From assembly GCF_002211765.1 (NCBI RefSeq), contig NZ_CP022133.1, forward strand, positions 2,046,001 through 2,110,000: a DNA stretch of 64,000 nucleotides, read 5' to 3'. Position numbers and translations under genes: made by a program. Every line of letters begins with the position of its first letter. Position 1 is the stretch's first letter. This stretch comes from Idiomarina piscisalsi (lineage in GTDB: Bacteria; Pseudomonadota; Gammaproteobacteria; Enterobacterales; Alteromonadaceae). Positions 54,641 through 63,644 of this stretch are shown in pieces. The notes below the pieces were generated by a model that was given only the letters and a program-made list of their open reading frames with translations, made no database searches and was not told where the DNA came from.

Positions 54641-55024
54641 GAGTGATTTCCTAGTTTTTTTGCAACGATTAAAAATAAAGAATGAAAAGGACGAAATGTT
54701 ATAAAGAAGAAAGATGACAACTTGATGAAAGTTTTAGAAGCAGGACAATTATTTTTAAAACACCAATAAGACGTTCGCTTTTTATTCGAGGATGCCCCAC
54801 GGCATAACAGCTGATTCATCACAGGAAAACTCATGACGTGATAAGTCTCGAGACTGTGGTTGGTGGTCGGAGCTGTTGGGAATACCGCTTGATTCATTAC
54901 GCTTCTAAGACAGTTATGTGTCAGATATGTGACATATTTTAATCAAAATATTCGCGCTTGCCTAGCGCTTTGGGAACCTTTATTCTTCCTAATTGTCTTA
55001 GGCGTTTCTCAAACAGGCATTCCC
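54641..55024. other. 384-base divergent region between the first Oar-like gene and the endonuclease-like gene
   Basis: No convincing gene. A reading frame on the minus strand (54637-54897) overlaps the receptor start and has no ribosome site of its own. ATATGTGACATAT (54925-54937) is a perfect palindrome with a central G and could be an operator; its core TGTGACAT recurs at 51365-51372 before the other receptor. The stretch next to the receptor is A/T-rich and purine-rich, with an AGGA site at 54648-54651. Promoters for both genes must be here but are not clearly recognisable. Confidence 0.5.
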
Positions 55025-56230
55025 ATGGGCTTTATGCGGTTTTCAATATATTCAACATTTGTACTTTTTATGGTCACTTCTTTTTCTGCATTAGCGGGTT
55101 CGGGAAAAGGCGAACCAGAGACGGTTCGTATTGCGACCTTTAATGTCAGTATGGACGCTTCTAACTATCTGGCAGAAGAGACTCTGCCCACTCTAGAACG
55201 TTCCCCGCTTCCTGACGTTCTTCAGGACAACAATGAACAAATTCGCGGTATTGCTGAAATATTGCAGCGTGTGCGCCCCGATGTAGTCTTGCTGAACGAA
55301 TTTGATTACGTCGATAAAGCCGTCGGTATTGACGTTTTTCGCAGTGACTATTTAGAAGTCTCGCAAAATGGTCAGGCGGCCATTGAGTATCCTTATGCTT
55401 ACACCGCTCCGGTTAATACAGGCGTCCCTTCTCCTTTTGACTTAAACCGCGATGGTAAAGCAACAGGTTCAGGTGATGATGCCTGGGCCTTTGGCTGGTA
55501 TCCCGGCCAATATGGGATGGTGATTTTGTCAAAGTATCCGCTAATGGCTGACGACGCGCGTACTTTCCAGCACTTTTTATGGAAGGATATGCCCGGTCGC
55601 CATATTCCTTATGTGCATAATGCCGACAAACAGCCAACTTCTGAGCCTTGGTTTTTTGACGAAGCAATGGCGCAGTTCCCTTTAAGCTCCAAGTCGCACT
55701 GGGATGTACCGGTAAAAATTGACGATCGTGTCATTCATTTACTTGCGGCGCACCCAGTGCCACCGGTTTTTGACGGACCGGAAAACCGTAATGGTATGCG
55801 CAACTACGATGAAATTCGCTTATTTGCAGACTACTTAACACCCGGTCATGACAACTACCTGTATGACGATAATGGCGTGCGTGGCGGACTGAGTGACGAC
55901 GCTAGCTTTGTTATTCTGGGCGATATGAATGCACAGGCGGGCGCAGGTGGTATCGATGGCGCCATTGAGCAGTTATTGGAGCATCCCCGAGTGAACGATG
56001 TGAAGCCACAAAGTCAGGGTGGCAAACTGCACTCTCCGGATATTGATGGTTCGCAATTTCATACTGCCGCATGGCGCAAGCGGGTTGATTACGCTTTGCC
56101 CTCTGGTGACTTAGTGGTTAAAAACGCGGGCGTGTTCTGGCCGATTAACGGCGAACCAGGCGCTGATATGATGAAAAAGCGCAAAGCGTCTTCTGACCAC
56201 CGCCTGGTATGGATAGACATCGTTAAATAA
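55025..56230 (+). CDS. secreted endonuclease/exonuclease/phosphatase-family protein
   Basis: 401 residues from the ATG at 55025 (AGG seven bases upstream; an ATG 9 bases later and an upstream GTG at 54929 are alternatives). A signal peptide (MRFSIYSTFVLFMVTSFSALA) precedes the EEP catalytic domain: VRIATFNVSMD (first Asn), DVVLLNEFDYVD (metal Glu), HLLAAHPVPP (His), VILGDMNAQAGAG (Asp-x-Asn) and SSDHRLVWIDI (final Asp-His). Members are DNases, phosphatases or sphingomyelinases. Here it is extracytoplasmic, possibly for nutrient release. Divergent from the receptor genes. The substrate is not predictable. Confidence 0.85.
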   Translation: MGFMRFSIYSTFVLFMVTSFSALAGSGKGEPETVRIATFNVSMDASNYLAEETLPTLERSPLPDVLQDNNEQIRGIAEILQRVRPDVVLLNEFDYVDKAVGIDVFRSDYLEVSQNGQAAIEYPYAYTAPVNTGVPSPFDLNRDGKATGSGDDAWAFGWYPGQYGMVILSKYPLMADDARTFQHFLWKDMPGRHIPYVHNADKQPTSEPWFFDEAMAQFPLSSKSHWDVPVKIDDRVIHLLAAHPVPPVFDGPENRNGMRNYDEIRLFADYLTPGHDNYLYDDNGVRGGLSDDASFVILGDMNAQAGAGGIDGAIEQLLEHPRVNDVKPQSQGGKLHSPDIDGSQFHTAAWRKRVDYALPSGDLVVKNAGVFWPINGEPGADMMKKRKASSDHRLVWIDIVK

Positions 56231-56238
56231 AAAACGCA

Positions 56239-56889
56239 TTACGCCCATTTTATGGGCTGTCGTCCATGTTGCTGCAAATAATTGTTGGCTTTTTTGAAGT
56301 GGTTTGCATCAAAAAAGCCGCGATGCGCTGACAAAGGCGACGGATGCGGTGCGGTCAGAATGTAATGTTTAGTGCCATCAATGAGCGGAATCTTTTTCTG
56401 CGCATGCGAACCCCATAATAAAAACACGACATGCTCTGTCGCTTCCGACACCTTTTTAATAACGGTATCGGTAAAGGTTTCCCAACCCCAGCTGGCGTGG
56501 CTATGCGCATTCCCCTGCTCTACCGTCAGCACGGTATTTAGTAACAACACACCTTGCTGTGCCCAGCCGGTCAAGTCACCATGCTGAGGTAATACGGTGT
56601 TGGGGTAGTCAATAGAAATTGCCTTAAACATATTGCGCAGAGACGGCGGGAACTTCACGCCTTCTTTCACCGAAAAGCTCAGCCCATGCGCCTGACCGGG
56701 TCCGTGATATGGGTCCTGCCCCAGAATAACCACTTTGACCTGTTCGGGTTCGGTCAGCTTCAACGCATTGAACACGTCTTCTTTGGGTGGATAAACAACA
56801 CTCTGCTGACGTGCCTGCTCAACACGTTGCCACAGCTCTTTGAAATACGGCTTTTGTTTTTCCTCAGCGAGTAAGTCGCTCCAGGGCAT
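56239..56889 (-). CDS. ung: uracil-DNA glycosylase
   Basis: 216 residues, family 1 UDG. Removes uracil from DNA in base-excision repair. Visible: the catalytic Asp59 in [20 protein letters not shown], and the minor-groove loop [12 protein letters not shown] near 182-193 with its His and Ser. Length is typical (about 220-230). Convergent with the endonuclease-like gene, divergent from the glycosyltransferase gene. No unusual features. Confidence 0.97.
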   Translation of the reverse strand: MPWSDLLAEEKQKPYFKELWQRVEQARQQSVVYPPKEDVFNALKLTEPEQVKVVILGQDPYHGPGQAHGLSFSVKEGVKFPPSLRNMFKAISIDYPNTVLPQHGDLTGWAQQGVLLLNTVLTVEQGNAHSHASWGWETFTDTVIKKVSEATEHVVFLLWGSHAQKKIPLIDGTKHYILTAPHPSPLSAHRGFFDANHFKKANNYLQQHGRQPIKWA

Positions 56890-56973
56890 TGTCGATTCCT
56901 TTGGTTGGGCTACACCTTTGTATGATAAAACGATATGATCCCGCTTCTCAACTGAATGATTTCAAGGTTTACT

Positions 56974-57768
56974 ATGGCAGAGCAAAATAGCTTACCGAAA
57001 GTAAGTGTTTACTTAATAACACTCAACGAGGGTCGTCATTTAGATGAAGTTCTCAGTAGTGTCAAAGGCGCCGACGAGGTCGTATTAGTCGACTCAGGCT
57101 CTACCGACGATACGCTCGACATTGCCGAAAAACATGGCGCGAGAATTATTCATCAGCAGTGGCTAGGCTATGCAAAACAAAAGGCCTTTGCTCTAGAGCA
57201 ATGCCAAAACGACTGGGTCATCAACTTAGATGGTGACGAAGTGTTGCCGGATGGCGCCTTTGAAACCATTCAGCATCGCATCGCGAAAGGTGACATTAAT
57301 GGTATCTATTTAGCGCATGACGATATCTTTATGGGGCACTCTCTGCCTGGGCATCGTCACCATCGTTTTCGCCGAGTTTACCGAAAGTCTAAGTCTCACT
57401 GGAATACATCGACAAAAGTCCATGAGCACATAGAAGTGGAGCCCCCTCTGACCCATTTGCCCATTGATGTTAAGCATTACGGCTACGACTCCGCACATGG
57501 CTACATGGATAAGCTGAACAAATATTCGCTGCTGAAGGCAAAACAGCGGGAAGAAAGAGGTCGTCACTGCAGCTTAGCTCGGGTATTACTGATATTCCCG
57601 CTGATGTTCATCAAGTTCTACTTTATACGCCGCATGTTTTTAGCCGGCTGGCGAGGTTTCATTAAGGCCAATATTGATGCTTTTCACTTTTTCCTCACAG
57701 AAGCGAAGCTTTATGAGCGTGCCTACAGACGTAAGCGCGGGGATGATGTCGAGAAATCTGAGCGATAA
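56974..57768 (+). CDS. WaaE-like family 2 glycosyltransferase
   Basis: 264 residues from ATG 56974, chosen for AAGG seven bases upstream (an earlier in-frame ATG at 56956 lacks a site). GT-A fold: VSVYLITLNEG, VLVDSGSTDDT, WLGYAKQKAFAL and VINLDGDEVLP (the DGD metal motif). The spacing and the segment HRRFRRVYRK-like (HHRFRRVYRKSKSHWN) and EHIEV match the WaaE/KdtX-type LPS-core glucosyltransferases. A C-terminal hydrophobic region (LIFPLMFIKFYFI) may hold it to the membrane. One base separates its stop from the next gene, a probable two-gene LPS operon. Confidence 0.88.
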   Translation: MAEQNSLPKVSVYLITLNEGRHLDEVLSSVKGADEVVLVDSGSTDDTLDIAEKHGARIIHQQWLGYAKQKAFALEQCQNDWVINLDGDEVLPDGAFETIQHRIAKGDINGIYLAHDDIFMGHSLPGHRHHRFRRVYRKSKSHWNTSTKVHEHIEVEPPLTHLPIDVKHYGYDSAHGYMDKLNKYSLLKAKQREERGRHCSLARVLLIFPLMFIKFYFIRRMFLAGWRGFIKANIDAFHFFLTEAKLYERAYRRKRGDDVEKSER

Positions 57769-57769
57769 T

Positions 57770-58518
57770 ATGTCATTTTTGCCCCTATTTTTAATTAACC
57801 TCGACCGGTCTCCCCATCGTCTGAAGGATGTTGATGATTCGATGCGAGAGCTCGGTCTCGATTATGAGCGCGTTCCTGCTGTTGACGGACGAGCGACTTC
57901 TACTGCCGAAGTCAACGCCGTGTATAGCCATAAACTCAATGTTGAGCGCTACAATTATGATTTAACGCAAGGTGAAATTGCCTGCTATATGAGCCACCGA
58001 AAGGCCTGGAAAAAGCTCCTGGACAGTGACCATCCAGCCGCCATCATTCTTGAAGACGATATTGTTCTGAGTCCAGCGTTTGCCAAGTTGCATGATGCGG
58101 TGGCCGACATAGCGAATAGCAAATACGCGAATTGGGACATTATTAAATTAGCTCAACCCTTCAAACCCAAAGCGTCGACTCCGGTCGATACCTTTGGTGA
58201 TTTCACACTGGTCGATTATGAAAAACCCCGATGGGCGCTTGCGGCTATTTAATAAGCCGACAAGGTGCAAAGAAAATGCTGTCTCGCACACCGTTTTTTC
58301 GGCCGGTTGATGTTGATATGCAGTGGCAATGGGAAACTGGCGCTCACGTTCTGGGCTTACTACCTTACACTGTGGATAACAGCCACACGCACGAAAGTGA
58401 TATTTTTAGTGTCGCCAATAGACACGAATCAAAACGCCGGGGATGGGTTCGTTTGAAAGAGCAATGGCGGTTCTTCTGGCAGAACCGCCGTTACCACAAG
58501 AGAAGACAGAGACCTTAG
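57770..58518 (+). pseudogene. family 25 (LPS/LOS) glycosyltransferase, interrupted by a -1 frameshift
   Basis: GT25-type glycosyltransferase of lipooligosaccharide synthesis. The first frame begins with MSFLPLFLINLDRSPHRLKD at 57770, continues through EIACYMSHRKAWKKL (67-81) and the LEDDIVL metal motif (94-100), then at PRW (153-155) reads ALAAI and stops near 58252. The second frame continues from GACGYLISRQGAKKML, the family's G-x-x-x-Y-L-I-S block, through FFRPVDVDMQWQ to 58518. Restoring one G in the run of three (58233-58235) gives PRWGACGYLIS and a protein of about 249 residues, the usual length. It ends 4 bases inside the convergent S9 peptidase gene. It could be a real mutation or an error. 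Confidence 0.87.
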
Positions 58519-60536
58519 TCTTCTTTGTCTTTATACTTCTCAAACCAATGCAAGATATAAGCAACTTTGTTCATCAGGTTGCTTGGTCTTGCATAAATGC
58601 CGTGACCTGAGTCCTGGATACGTACCATTGCGGTGTCCACGCCTTTCAGCTTTAACGCCTGATAGTACTGCTCGGTTTCCGACATGGGGGTTCTGTAGTC
58701 ATTCTCACCCGTTAATAGCATGGTTGGCGTTGTCACGTTACCCACGTAACTGATTGGCGAGCGCTCCATGTAGTGCTCCATATTATTCCAGGGAAGACCC
58801 GGGAACCAATATTGATAGAAAAAGTTATACATATCGGCGGTTAACACGAAGCTGTACCAGTTAATGACCGGTTTAGCGACAACAGCTGCCTTGAAGCGAT
58901 CAGTATGACCAACAATCCAGGCAGTTAAGACACCACCGCCACTTCCGCCGGTGACAAACAACTCATCTTCATTGATAAAGCCTTTTTCTATAACGGCATC
59001 AACGCCATCCATCAAGTCGTTGTAGTCATCGCTTGGGTAGTTGTGATGAATTTCATTAGCAAAGTCTGCGCCGTAGCTGGTGCTGCCTCGCGGGTTCGTA
59101 TAGAGCACCACATACCCTGCCGCTGCGAAGAGCTGTATTTCCGCAGCAAAACGCGGGCCATAGTTGGTGTGCGGGCCACCATGAATTTCCAGCATCAACG
59201 GGTAGTCTTTGTCTTTGTCGAAGTTCGGTGGGTAGGCAATCCAGCCTTGCAGATCTTTGCCATCCACACTTGACTTGTAACGAATTTCTTCTACTTTTGC
59301 GAGTTGCTTGTGTCCCAGCGCATCTTCGTTCAAGCGAGTCATTTGTTGTACGTTACCGCCTTTCCATAACGCCAATTCCGCCGGGCGCATTGGGTTGGAA
59401 ATAGTGAAGGCAATGTTGTCATTATTCGCAACGCTAAAGTCGCCGCCGCCATAAGGTCGACTGTAAGACAGGCCACCCACACGGTTAGTCAAATGTGTGT
59501 GTTTGCCGCTTAAGTTTGTGCGGGCCAACTGCCCGATGCCATTGTCGTCGTAGGTAAAATAAATGCCTTCGCTGTCAGAGTCCCAGACAAAGCCCGATAC
59601 GCTGCGATCTAAGTCTGGCGTCAGCACTTCAATGTCAGACCCGTCGGTGTCCATGACGTAGAGCTTGGTGATCTGGTAGCTCATTTTCTCATCGTCATAG
59701 CCGGTATACGCAATTTTCTCTCCGTTAGGCGATACCTTCGGAGAGCTGTCCGGGCCGTTTCTGTCTGTGACGGCCGAGATGTCTTTACTGGCAACGGTCA
59801 ACCGGTAAACTTCACTATTGACTGGTTGGCGAAACGCGTCTTCGCGACGATTCGCTGAGAAGAAAATATGCTTCCCATCTGCAGACCAAGCCAAATTACC
59901 ACCGTGGTTAAAGTCACCTTCCGTTAATTGACGTGGAGAGCCGCCGGTAGCCGGTATCACATAAATTTGTTGGTGGCCATCTTCTGCGTAGCCGCCACCG
60001 TCATAGCGGTAATTGTCTTTATCGATATATTTTGGTGGTGTGGTCCAGTTGGCCCCCTCCGGTTTCCCCGGCAAACTGACCGGAGCAGGTTCAGGCTTTG
60101 GCGTAAACATCGAAAACGCGATTTGAGTGCCATCGGGCGACCAACTCAAACCGGAAGGTGCTTTGGTTAACTGAGTAATGGCGGCGCTTTCACCGGAATC
60201 CATCCAGTAGATATGAATTTGCGGGCTGCCTGTTTCTGTCGATACATAGGCTAGCCGTTTGCCGTCTGGCGACCACACGGGTTGGCTTTCACTGCCTTGC
60301 TCACCGGTTAATGGACGAATATCACCGTCAGGTAAGACACTCCATAAGCGCCCTACTTTACGGTCGTTTTGTATGTCCATAGACTGACGGACAAATACGC
60401 TCCACTCGCCACTTGGGTGAATGGTCGGTGACGATGCGTACTCCAGAGTGAATACGTCTTCTAACGCCAGTTTTTCCTGCGCGACTGCGGCACTTGATAC
60501 AGCCAGAGCCGCTGCTGCAACTATCCACTTTTTCAT
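58515..60536 (-). CDS. exported S9-family prolyl oligopeptidase-type peptidase
   Basis: 673 residues. A signal peptide (1-19, ending SSAAVAQ) is followed by a beta-propeller with WSPDG-type repeats (PVWSPDGKRLAYVST, LSWSPDGTQIAFSM, LAWSADGKHIFFSA), and then an alpha/beta-hydrolase domain with the catalytic Ser in TGGSGGGVLTAW, Asp in LTGENDYRTPM and His in DSGHGIYARP. It cleaves N-terminal or acylated peptides, likely dipeptidyl or acylaminoacyl peptidase activity, in the periplasm. GGGGAG precedes the ATG. REP copy E lies 24 bases upstream. In line with a peptide-using organism. Confidence 0.9.
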   Translation of the reverse strand: MKKWIVAAAALAVSSAAVAQEKLALEDVFTLEYASSPTIHPSGEWSVFVRQSMDIQNDRKVGRLWSVLPDGDIRPLTGEQGSESQPVWSPDGKRLAYVSTETGSPQIHIYWMDSGESAAITQLTKAPSGLSWSPDGTQIAFSMFTPKPEPAPVSLPGKPEGANWTTPPKYIDKDNYRYDGGGYAEDGHQQIYVIPATGGSPRQLTEGDFNHGGNLAWSADGKHIFFSANRREDAFRQPVNSEVYRLTVASKDISAVTDRNGPDSSPKVSPNGEKIAYTGYDDEKMSYQITKLYVMDTDGSDIEVLTPDLDRSVSGFVWDSDSEGIYFTYDDNGIGQLARTNLSGKHTHLTNRVGGLSYSRPYGGGDFSVANNDNIAFTISNPMRPAELALWKGGNVQQMTRLNEDALGHKQLAKVEEIRYKSSVDGKDLQGWIAYPPNFDKDKDYPLMLEIHGGPHTNYGPRFAAEIQLFAAAGYVVLYTNPRGSTSYGADFANEIHHNYPSDDYNDLMDGVDAVIEKGFINEDELFVTGGSGGGVLTAWIVGHTDRFKAAVVAKPVINWYSFVLTADMYNFFYQYWFPGLPWNNMEHYMERSPISYVGNVTTPTMLLTGENDYRTPMSETEQYYQALKLKGVDTAMVRIQDSGHGIYARPSNLMNKVAYILHWFEKYKDKED

Positions 60537-60559
60537 TGTTGTTCTCCCCAGACATTACA

Positions 60560-60584
60560 CCTGACGTAGGTAACGTCAGGCTAC
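60560..60584 (-). repeat. REP-like palindrome, copy E
   Basis: On the minus strand GTAG (60584-60581), stem CCTGACGT and ACGTCAGG around TACCT, then GTGTAATG as in copy C. It lies between the terminator of the DUF1302 gene and the S9 peptidase start, so it falls in the leader of the peptidase mRNA if the promoter is further upstream. Confidence 0.85.
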
Positions 60585-60600
60585 ATTCGCATACGGGCAT

Positions 60601-60627
60601 AAAAAAACCGCCTCTTAGAGACGGTTT
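60601..60627 (-). terminator. intrinsic terminator after the DUF1302 gene
   Basis: On the minus strand CCGTCTC (60624-60618) pairs with GAGGCGG (60614-60608) around TAA, with one G-U pair, followed by a run of seven T. It is 33 bases after the DUF1302 stop. Confidence 0.85.
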
Positions 60628-60656
60628 TATCGCGATTCAAAACATGAATCAATGTA

Positions 60657-62540
60657 TTAGAACGCGTATGAGAAGCTAACGGACGCAAAGTCACGATCCG
60701 CTAACGGGTCTAAGTCGCTGTCTGAATACATGGTATAGCCAAGAGTCACTTTATAGGTTGACAGGTAGTCAGCCATTAAATTCAGACCCAATGATTTGCG
60801 GTCTTCAATAAAGTTACTGTTTGGCGAATAACCATTCACGTCATGGTTAAACTGAACGGTTGGGTTTAAGCCCCAGCCTTGCCATACGTTTGAATATTCA
60901 AACTGGAAGCGCGTGCGGTAACCCCAAGATGTTGAGGTCACAAAACCTTCGCAGTTGCCGACTTGCGCTTGGAATGCTCCTGCTACTTGACTCTGCCCTG
61001 CCTGAGTAGCTAATCCAATGTATGGATCCATGTCCGCTTGAGTAAAGCATTTGCCGAATAAAGGCAAACGGCCGTAGCGCTGCTCTTGAATTCCCGGCAT
61101 GTCATGAACACTGTTCATGGCCACTTCACCGACAAAGGTCATACGATCGGAACCTAAGAAACGGTCGAAGAAGCGTACAAAGCTAACTTGTGCCTGGCTC
61201 ACGTCTAAGCGGTCATAGCCATTTGCTAAACCTTCAAATGGAGTATTATCAACACGGTCCGCAAAAGTACTAGGTGCATTAGGACGCAAACCTGCTGTTA
61301 GTATTTCAGTGGTGTTGATTTGTACCGGCATACCGTCACGGTAGCTGTACTCACCAGATACTGACCACATACCTAAGTTTGTGCTGAAGCTTAAACCATA
61401 GACTTCTGTGTCTTCTGGATACTCCAAAACCAATTTAGGCCCATCAATCGGGTAACCGTCTGGCGTAGACCAAGAGAAACTCAAGTCAAGAGGACTCACG
61501 CCTTGCAAGCTAGGTGACGGATCTTCACTCCAGTTATACGCAGAAATAATTGGCGTGTTGTTATGCAGGTTCAGGTAGTAAATACCAAACTCAGCGCCGA
61601 GATCCATTGAGTAGTAGCGTAAGTTTGCACCCCACTGACCACTGTCAGAGGCTTCAATGCGAGGGTTGCTTCCAATATAAGCGCCAGCTTCAATAGACTG
61701 ACGGTCACTTAATGCAATACCATTGCCGATGGTTGGATTCAGCGTCACTAAACCACAACCTGGGCCACCAATAATATCAACGCTTGAGAAGTACGTACCA
61801 CAGCCATCCACCTTGGTGTTATCCCACTCATATTGATAGAAGGCTTCAAAGTTCATTACGTCGGTTAAGCCGATGTTGGTGCTTATCATACCGACCGGCA
61901 GCAAAGCTTCTTTAATTTCAGCGCCTGGACGACGTGCGGCGTTGACGTCTAACGGGTTAATGTCATTAATACCGTTGAAAACGAACGTGCTTTCACCCCA
62001 GCTTAATACCTGACGTCCGACACGAACACTGGTCGGCATATCGCCTAAGTCAAAGTTCGCATAGACAAACGCATCCAACAACTCAACACCGTGACCTTGT
62101 GAGTAATCATCATAGGCATCGTCGTTCAGCGTAGTATTTGGGTAATATAGGTTTGCTGTATGACCATGCGGCATCTCTTCTTCAGAAACTACATAATCGT
62201 ACCAGTAGTTAAAACGTACAAACGCACCATGACTATCGCCATCAATACTTAAATCGTGCACACCTTTAAATACCGATGATACTAAATCACCTTTGTCGAA
62301 GTTCAGGTTACCGTCATCACCAACACTTGAGCCCGCGGTTCCGCCTGCGCGGTTGCCTGGATGAATCAGGTGGTTGGCCTGATCTTCCATACGCCATGAC
62401 GCGCCGTAGGACAGAATAGAGTCGAATTTAATTTCATAGTCGCCGACTTCGAAGTCAGCAGCCTGGCCTGTAGCCGCAAAGGTCAGTGCTATGGCCGTAG
62501 CCAGAGGAAGTTTTTTTAGCATAGTTGTTCTTCTTTTCAT
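60657..62540 (-). CDS. DUF1302 outer-membrane beta-barrel protein
   Basis: 627 residues from ATG 62540 (AGGTGG six bases upstream; an ATG six codons later is an alternative). A signal peptide (ending ATGQA) is followed by an acidic, aromatic-rich barrel: FDSILSYGASWRMED, VRVGRQVLSWGESTFVFNGINDINPLD (a DUF1302 landmark near 170-195), and a C-terminal DFASVSFSYAF with terminal Phe. DUF1302 proteins are predicted outer-membrane porins often paired with DUF1329 lipoproteins in solvent- or alkane-related loci; no such partner is in the window. Function uncertain. Terminated by a strong intrinsic terminator. Confidence 0.88.
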   Translation of the reverse strand: MKRRTTMLKKLPLATAIALTFAATGQAADFEVGDYEIKFDSILSYGASWRMEDQANHLIHPGNRAGGTAGSSVGDDGNLNFDKGDLVSSVFKGVHDLSIDGDSHGAFVRFNYWYDYVVSEEEMPHGHTANLYYPNTTLNDDAYDDYSQGHGVELLDAFVYANFDLGDMPTSVRVGRQVLSWGESTFVFNGINDINPLDVNAARRPGAEIKEALLPVGMISTNIGLTDVMNFEAFYQYEWDNTKVDGCGTYFSSVDIIGGPGCGLVTLNPTIGNGIALSDRQSIEAGAYIGSNPRIEASDSGQWGANLRYYSMDLGAEFGIYYLNLHNNTPIISAYNWSEDPSPSLQGVSPLDLSFSWSTPDGYPIDGPKLVLEYPEDTEVYGLSFSTNLGMWSVSGEYSYRDGMPVQINTTEILTAGLRPNAPSTFADRVDNTPFEGLANGYDRLDVSQAQVSFVRFFDRFLGSDRMTFVGEVAMNSVHDMPGIQEQRYGRLPLFGKCFTQADMDPYIGLATQAGQSQVAGAFQAQVGNCEGFVTSTSWGYRTRFQFEYSNVWQGWGLNPTVQFNHDVNGYSPNSNFIEDRKSLGLNLMADYLSTYKVTLGYTMYSDSDLDPLADRDFASVSFSYAF

Positions 62541-62666
62541 TGTGAGCCACCTAATCCTTTAAACTTGTTTGGCGGTTATAGATGAATCATGTCCGATGAG
62601 TTAAAAATATGCAAGTGTATGAACACGAAAAGATAACAAGTTGTTGGAAAAAGTGCGGGGAAATGT

Positions 62667-62698
62667 CGTTACCAGCGTCTAAATTGACGCTGGTAACG
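62667..62698. repeat. 13-bp perfect inverted repeat after etfA
   Basis: CGTTACCAGCGTC and GACGCTGGTAACG flank TAAATT. It lies 16 bases after the etfA stop (62715) and 126 bases before the DUF1302 start. It has no T run on the etfA strand, so it is either a weak terminator or a stable 3' end for the etfBA mRNA. Confidence 0.6.
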
Positions 62699-62714
62699 AG
62701 TCTTCAAAAGTGTT

Positions 62715-63644
62715 TTATAACTTTTCTTTGAGTTCAGGAAGAACATCAAATAAGTCGGCTACCAAACCGTAATCCGCCACCTGGAAGATAGGTGCTTCTT
62801 CGTCTTTGTTGATAGCAACGATGACTTTGGAGTCTTTCATACCGGCTAAGTGCTGGATAGCACCACTGATACCGACAGCCACGTAAAGCTGTGGCGCAAC
62901 AATTTTACCGGTCTGACCCACCTGCATGTCGTTAGGGACGAAACCAGCATCAACAGCCGCACGTGATGCTCCAACCGCCGCCCCTAGTTTGTCGGCAATG
63001 TCTTCCAGCATGTGGAAGTTTTCACCGTTTTGCATACCACGACCACCGGAAATGACGATTTCCGCTGCCGTCAGGTCTGGGCGCTCAGAGTCCGCCAGTT
63101 GCTCACCAACAAACTCAGATTTGTCGTTGTTAAACACTGAATCGATGCTCTCGACATCGCCACTACCACCTTCTGCTGCTACCGCATCAAATGCGGTTGC
63201 ACGGACAGTAATGACTTTGATGTTGTCTTCTGATTGCACGGTAGCAATAGCGTTACCTGCATAGATAGGACGCTTGAACGTGTCGTCGCTTTCTACCGCG
63301 ATAATGTCAGATACTTGCGCTACGTCCAGCAAAGCAGCAACACGCGGCATGAAGTTTTTACCGGTCGTGGTCGCTGGTGCCAGGATGTGGCTGTAGTCTT
63401 TGCCTAACTCTGCGACCAACTCACTGATGTTTTCAGCTAGCTGGTGCTCGTAAGCTTCGTTATCGGCCAAAATCGCTTTCTTGACGCCGTCCGCTTTCGA
63501 CACGTTTTCAGCAACAGTTGAGCAGCCTTTACCAGCAACCAGTACATGAATATCACCACCGATTTTCTGGGCAGCGGCTAACGTTTTCAGCGTTGAAGGA
63601 TCAACGGCGTTATTGTCGTGTTCTGCTACTACTAAGATGCTCAT
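62715..63644 (-). CDS. etfA: electron transfer flavoprotein, alpha subunit
   Basis: 309 residues. With EtfB it accepts electrons from acyl-CoA and other flavin dehydrogenases and passes them to ETF-quinone oxidoreductase. The N-terminus [19 protein letters not shown] and the C-terminal FAD-binding domain, with [57 protein letters not shown] and [12 protein letters not shown], are characteristic. The start overlaps the etfB stop by 4 bases (ATGA). Usual length (about 310). Confidence 0.97.
   Translation of the reverse strand: MSILVVAEHDNNAVDPSTLKTLAAAQKIGGDIHVLVAGKGCSTVAENVSKADGVKKAILADNEAYEHQLAENISELVAELGKDYSHILAPATTTGKNFMPRVAALLDVAQVSDIIAVESDDTFKRPIYAGNAIATVQSEDNIKVITVRATAFDAVAAEGGSGDVESIDSVFNNDKSEFVGEQLADSERPDLTAAEIVISGGRGMQNGENFHMLEDIADKLGAAVGASRAAVDAGFVPNDMQVGQTGKIVAPQLYVAVGISGAIQHLAGMKDSKVIVAINKDEEAPIFQVADYGLVADLFDVLPELKEKL

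Noticed and set aside
54637..54897. 86-residue minus-strand reading frame before the first Oar-like gene
   Set aside because: It overlaps the receptor start in a different frame, has no ribosome-binding site or signal, and its composition looks non-coding.
54929..55024. GTG start for the endonuclease-like gene, adding 32 residues
   Set aside because: The extension has no ribosome site, would hide the natural signal peptide, and overlaps the ATATGTGACATAT palindrome.
55205..55226. CCTGACGTTCTTCAGG as another REP copy
   Set aside because: It is inside the endonuclease-like coding sequence and lacks GTAG and the full inner stem.
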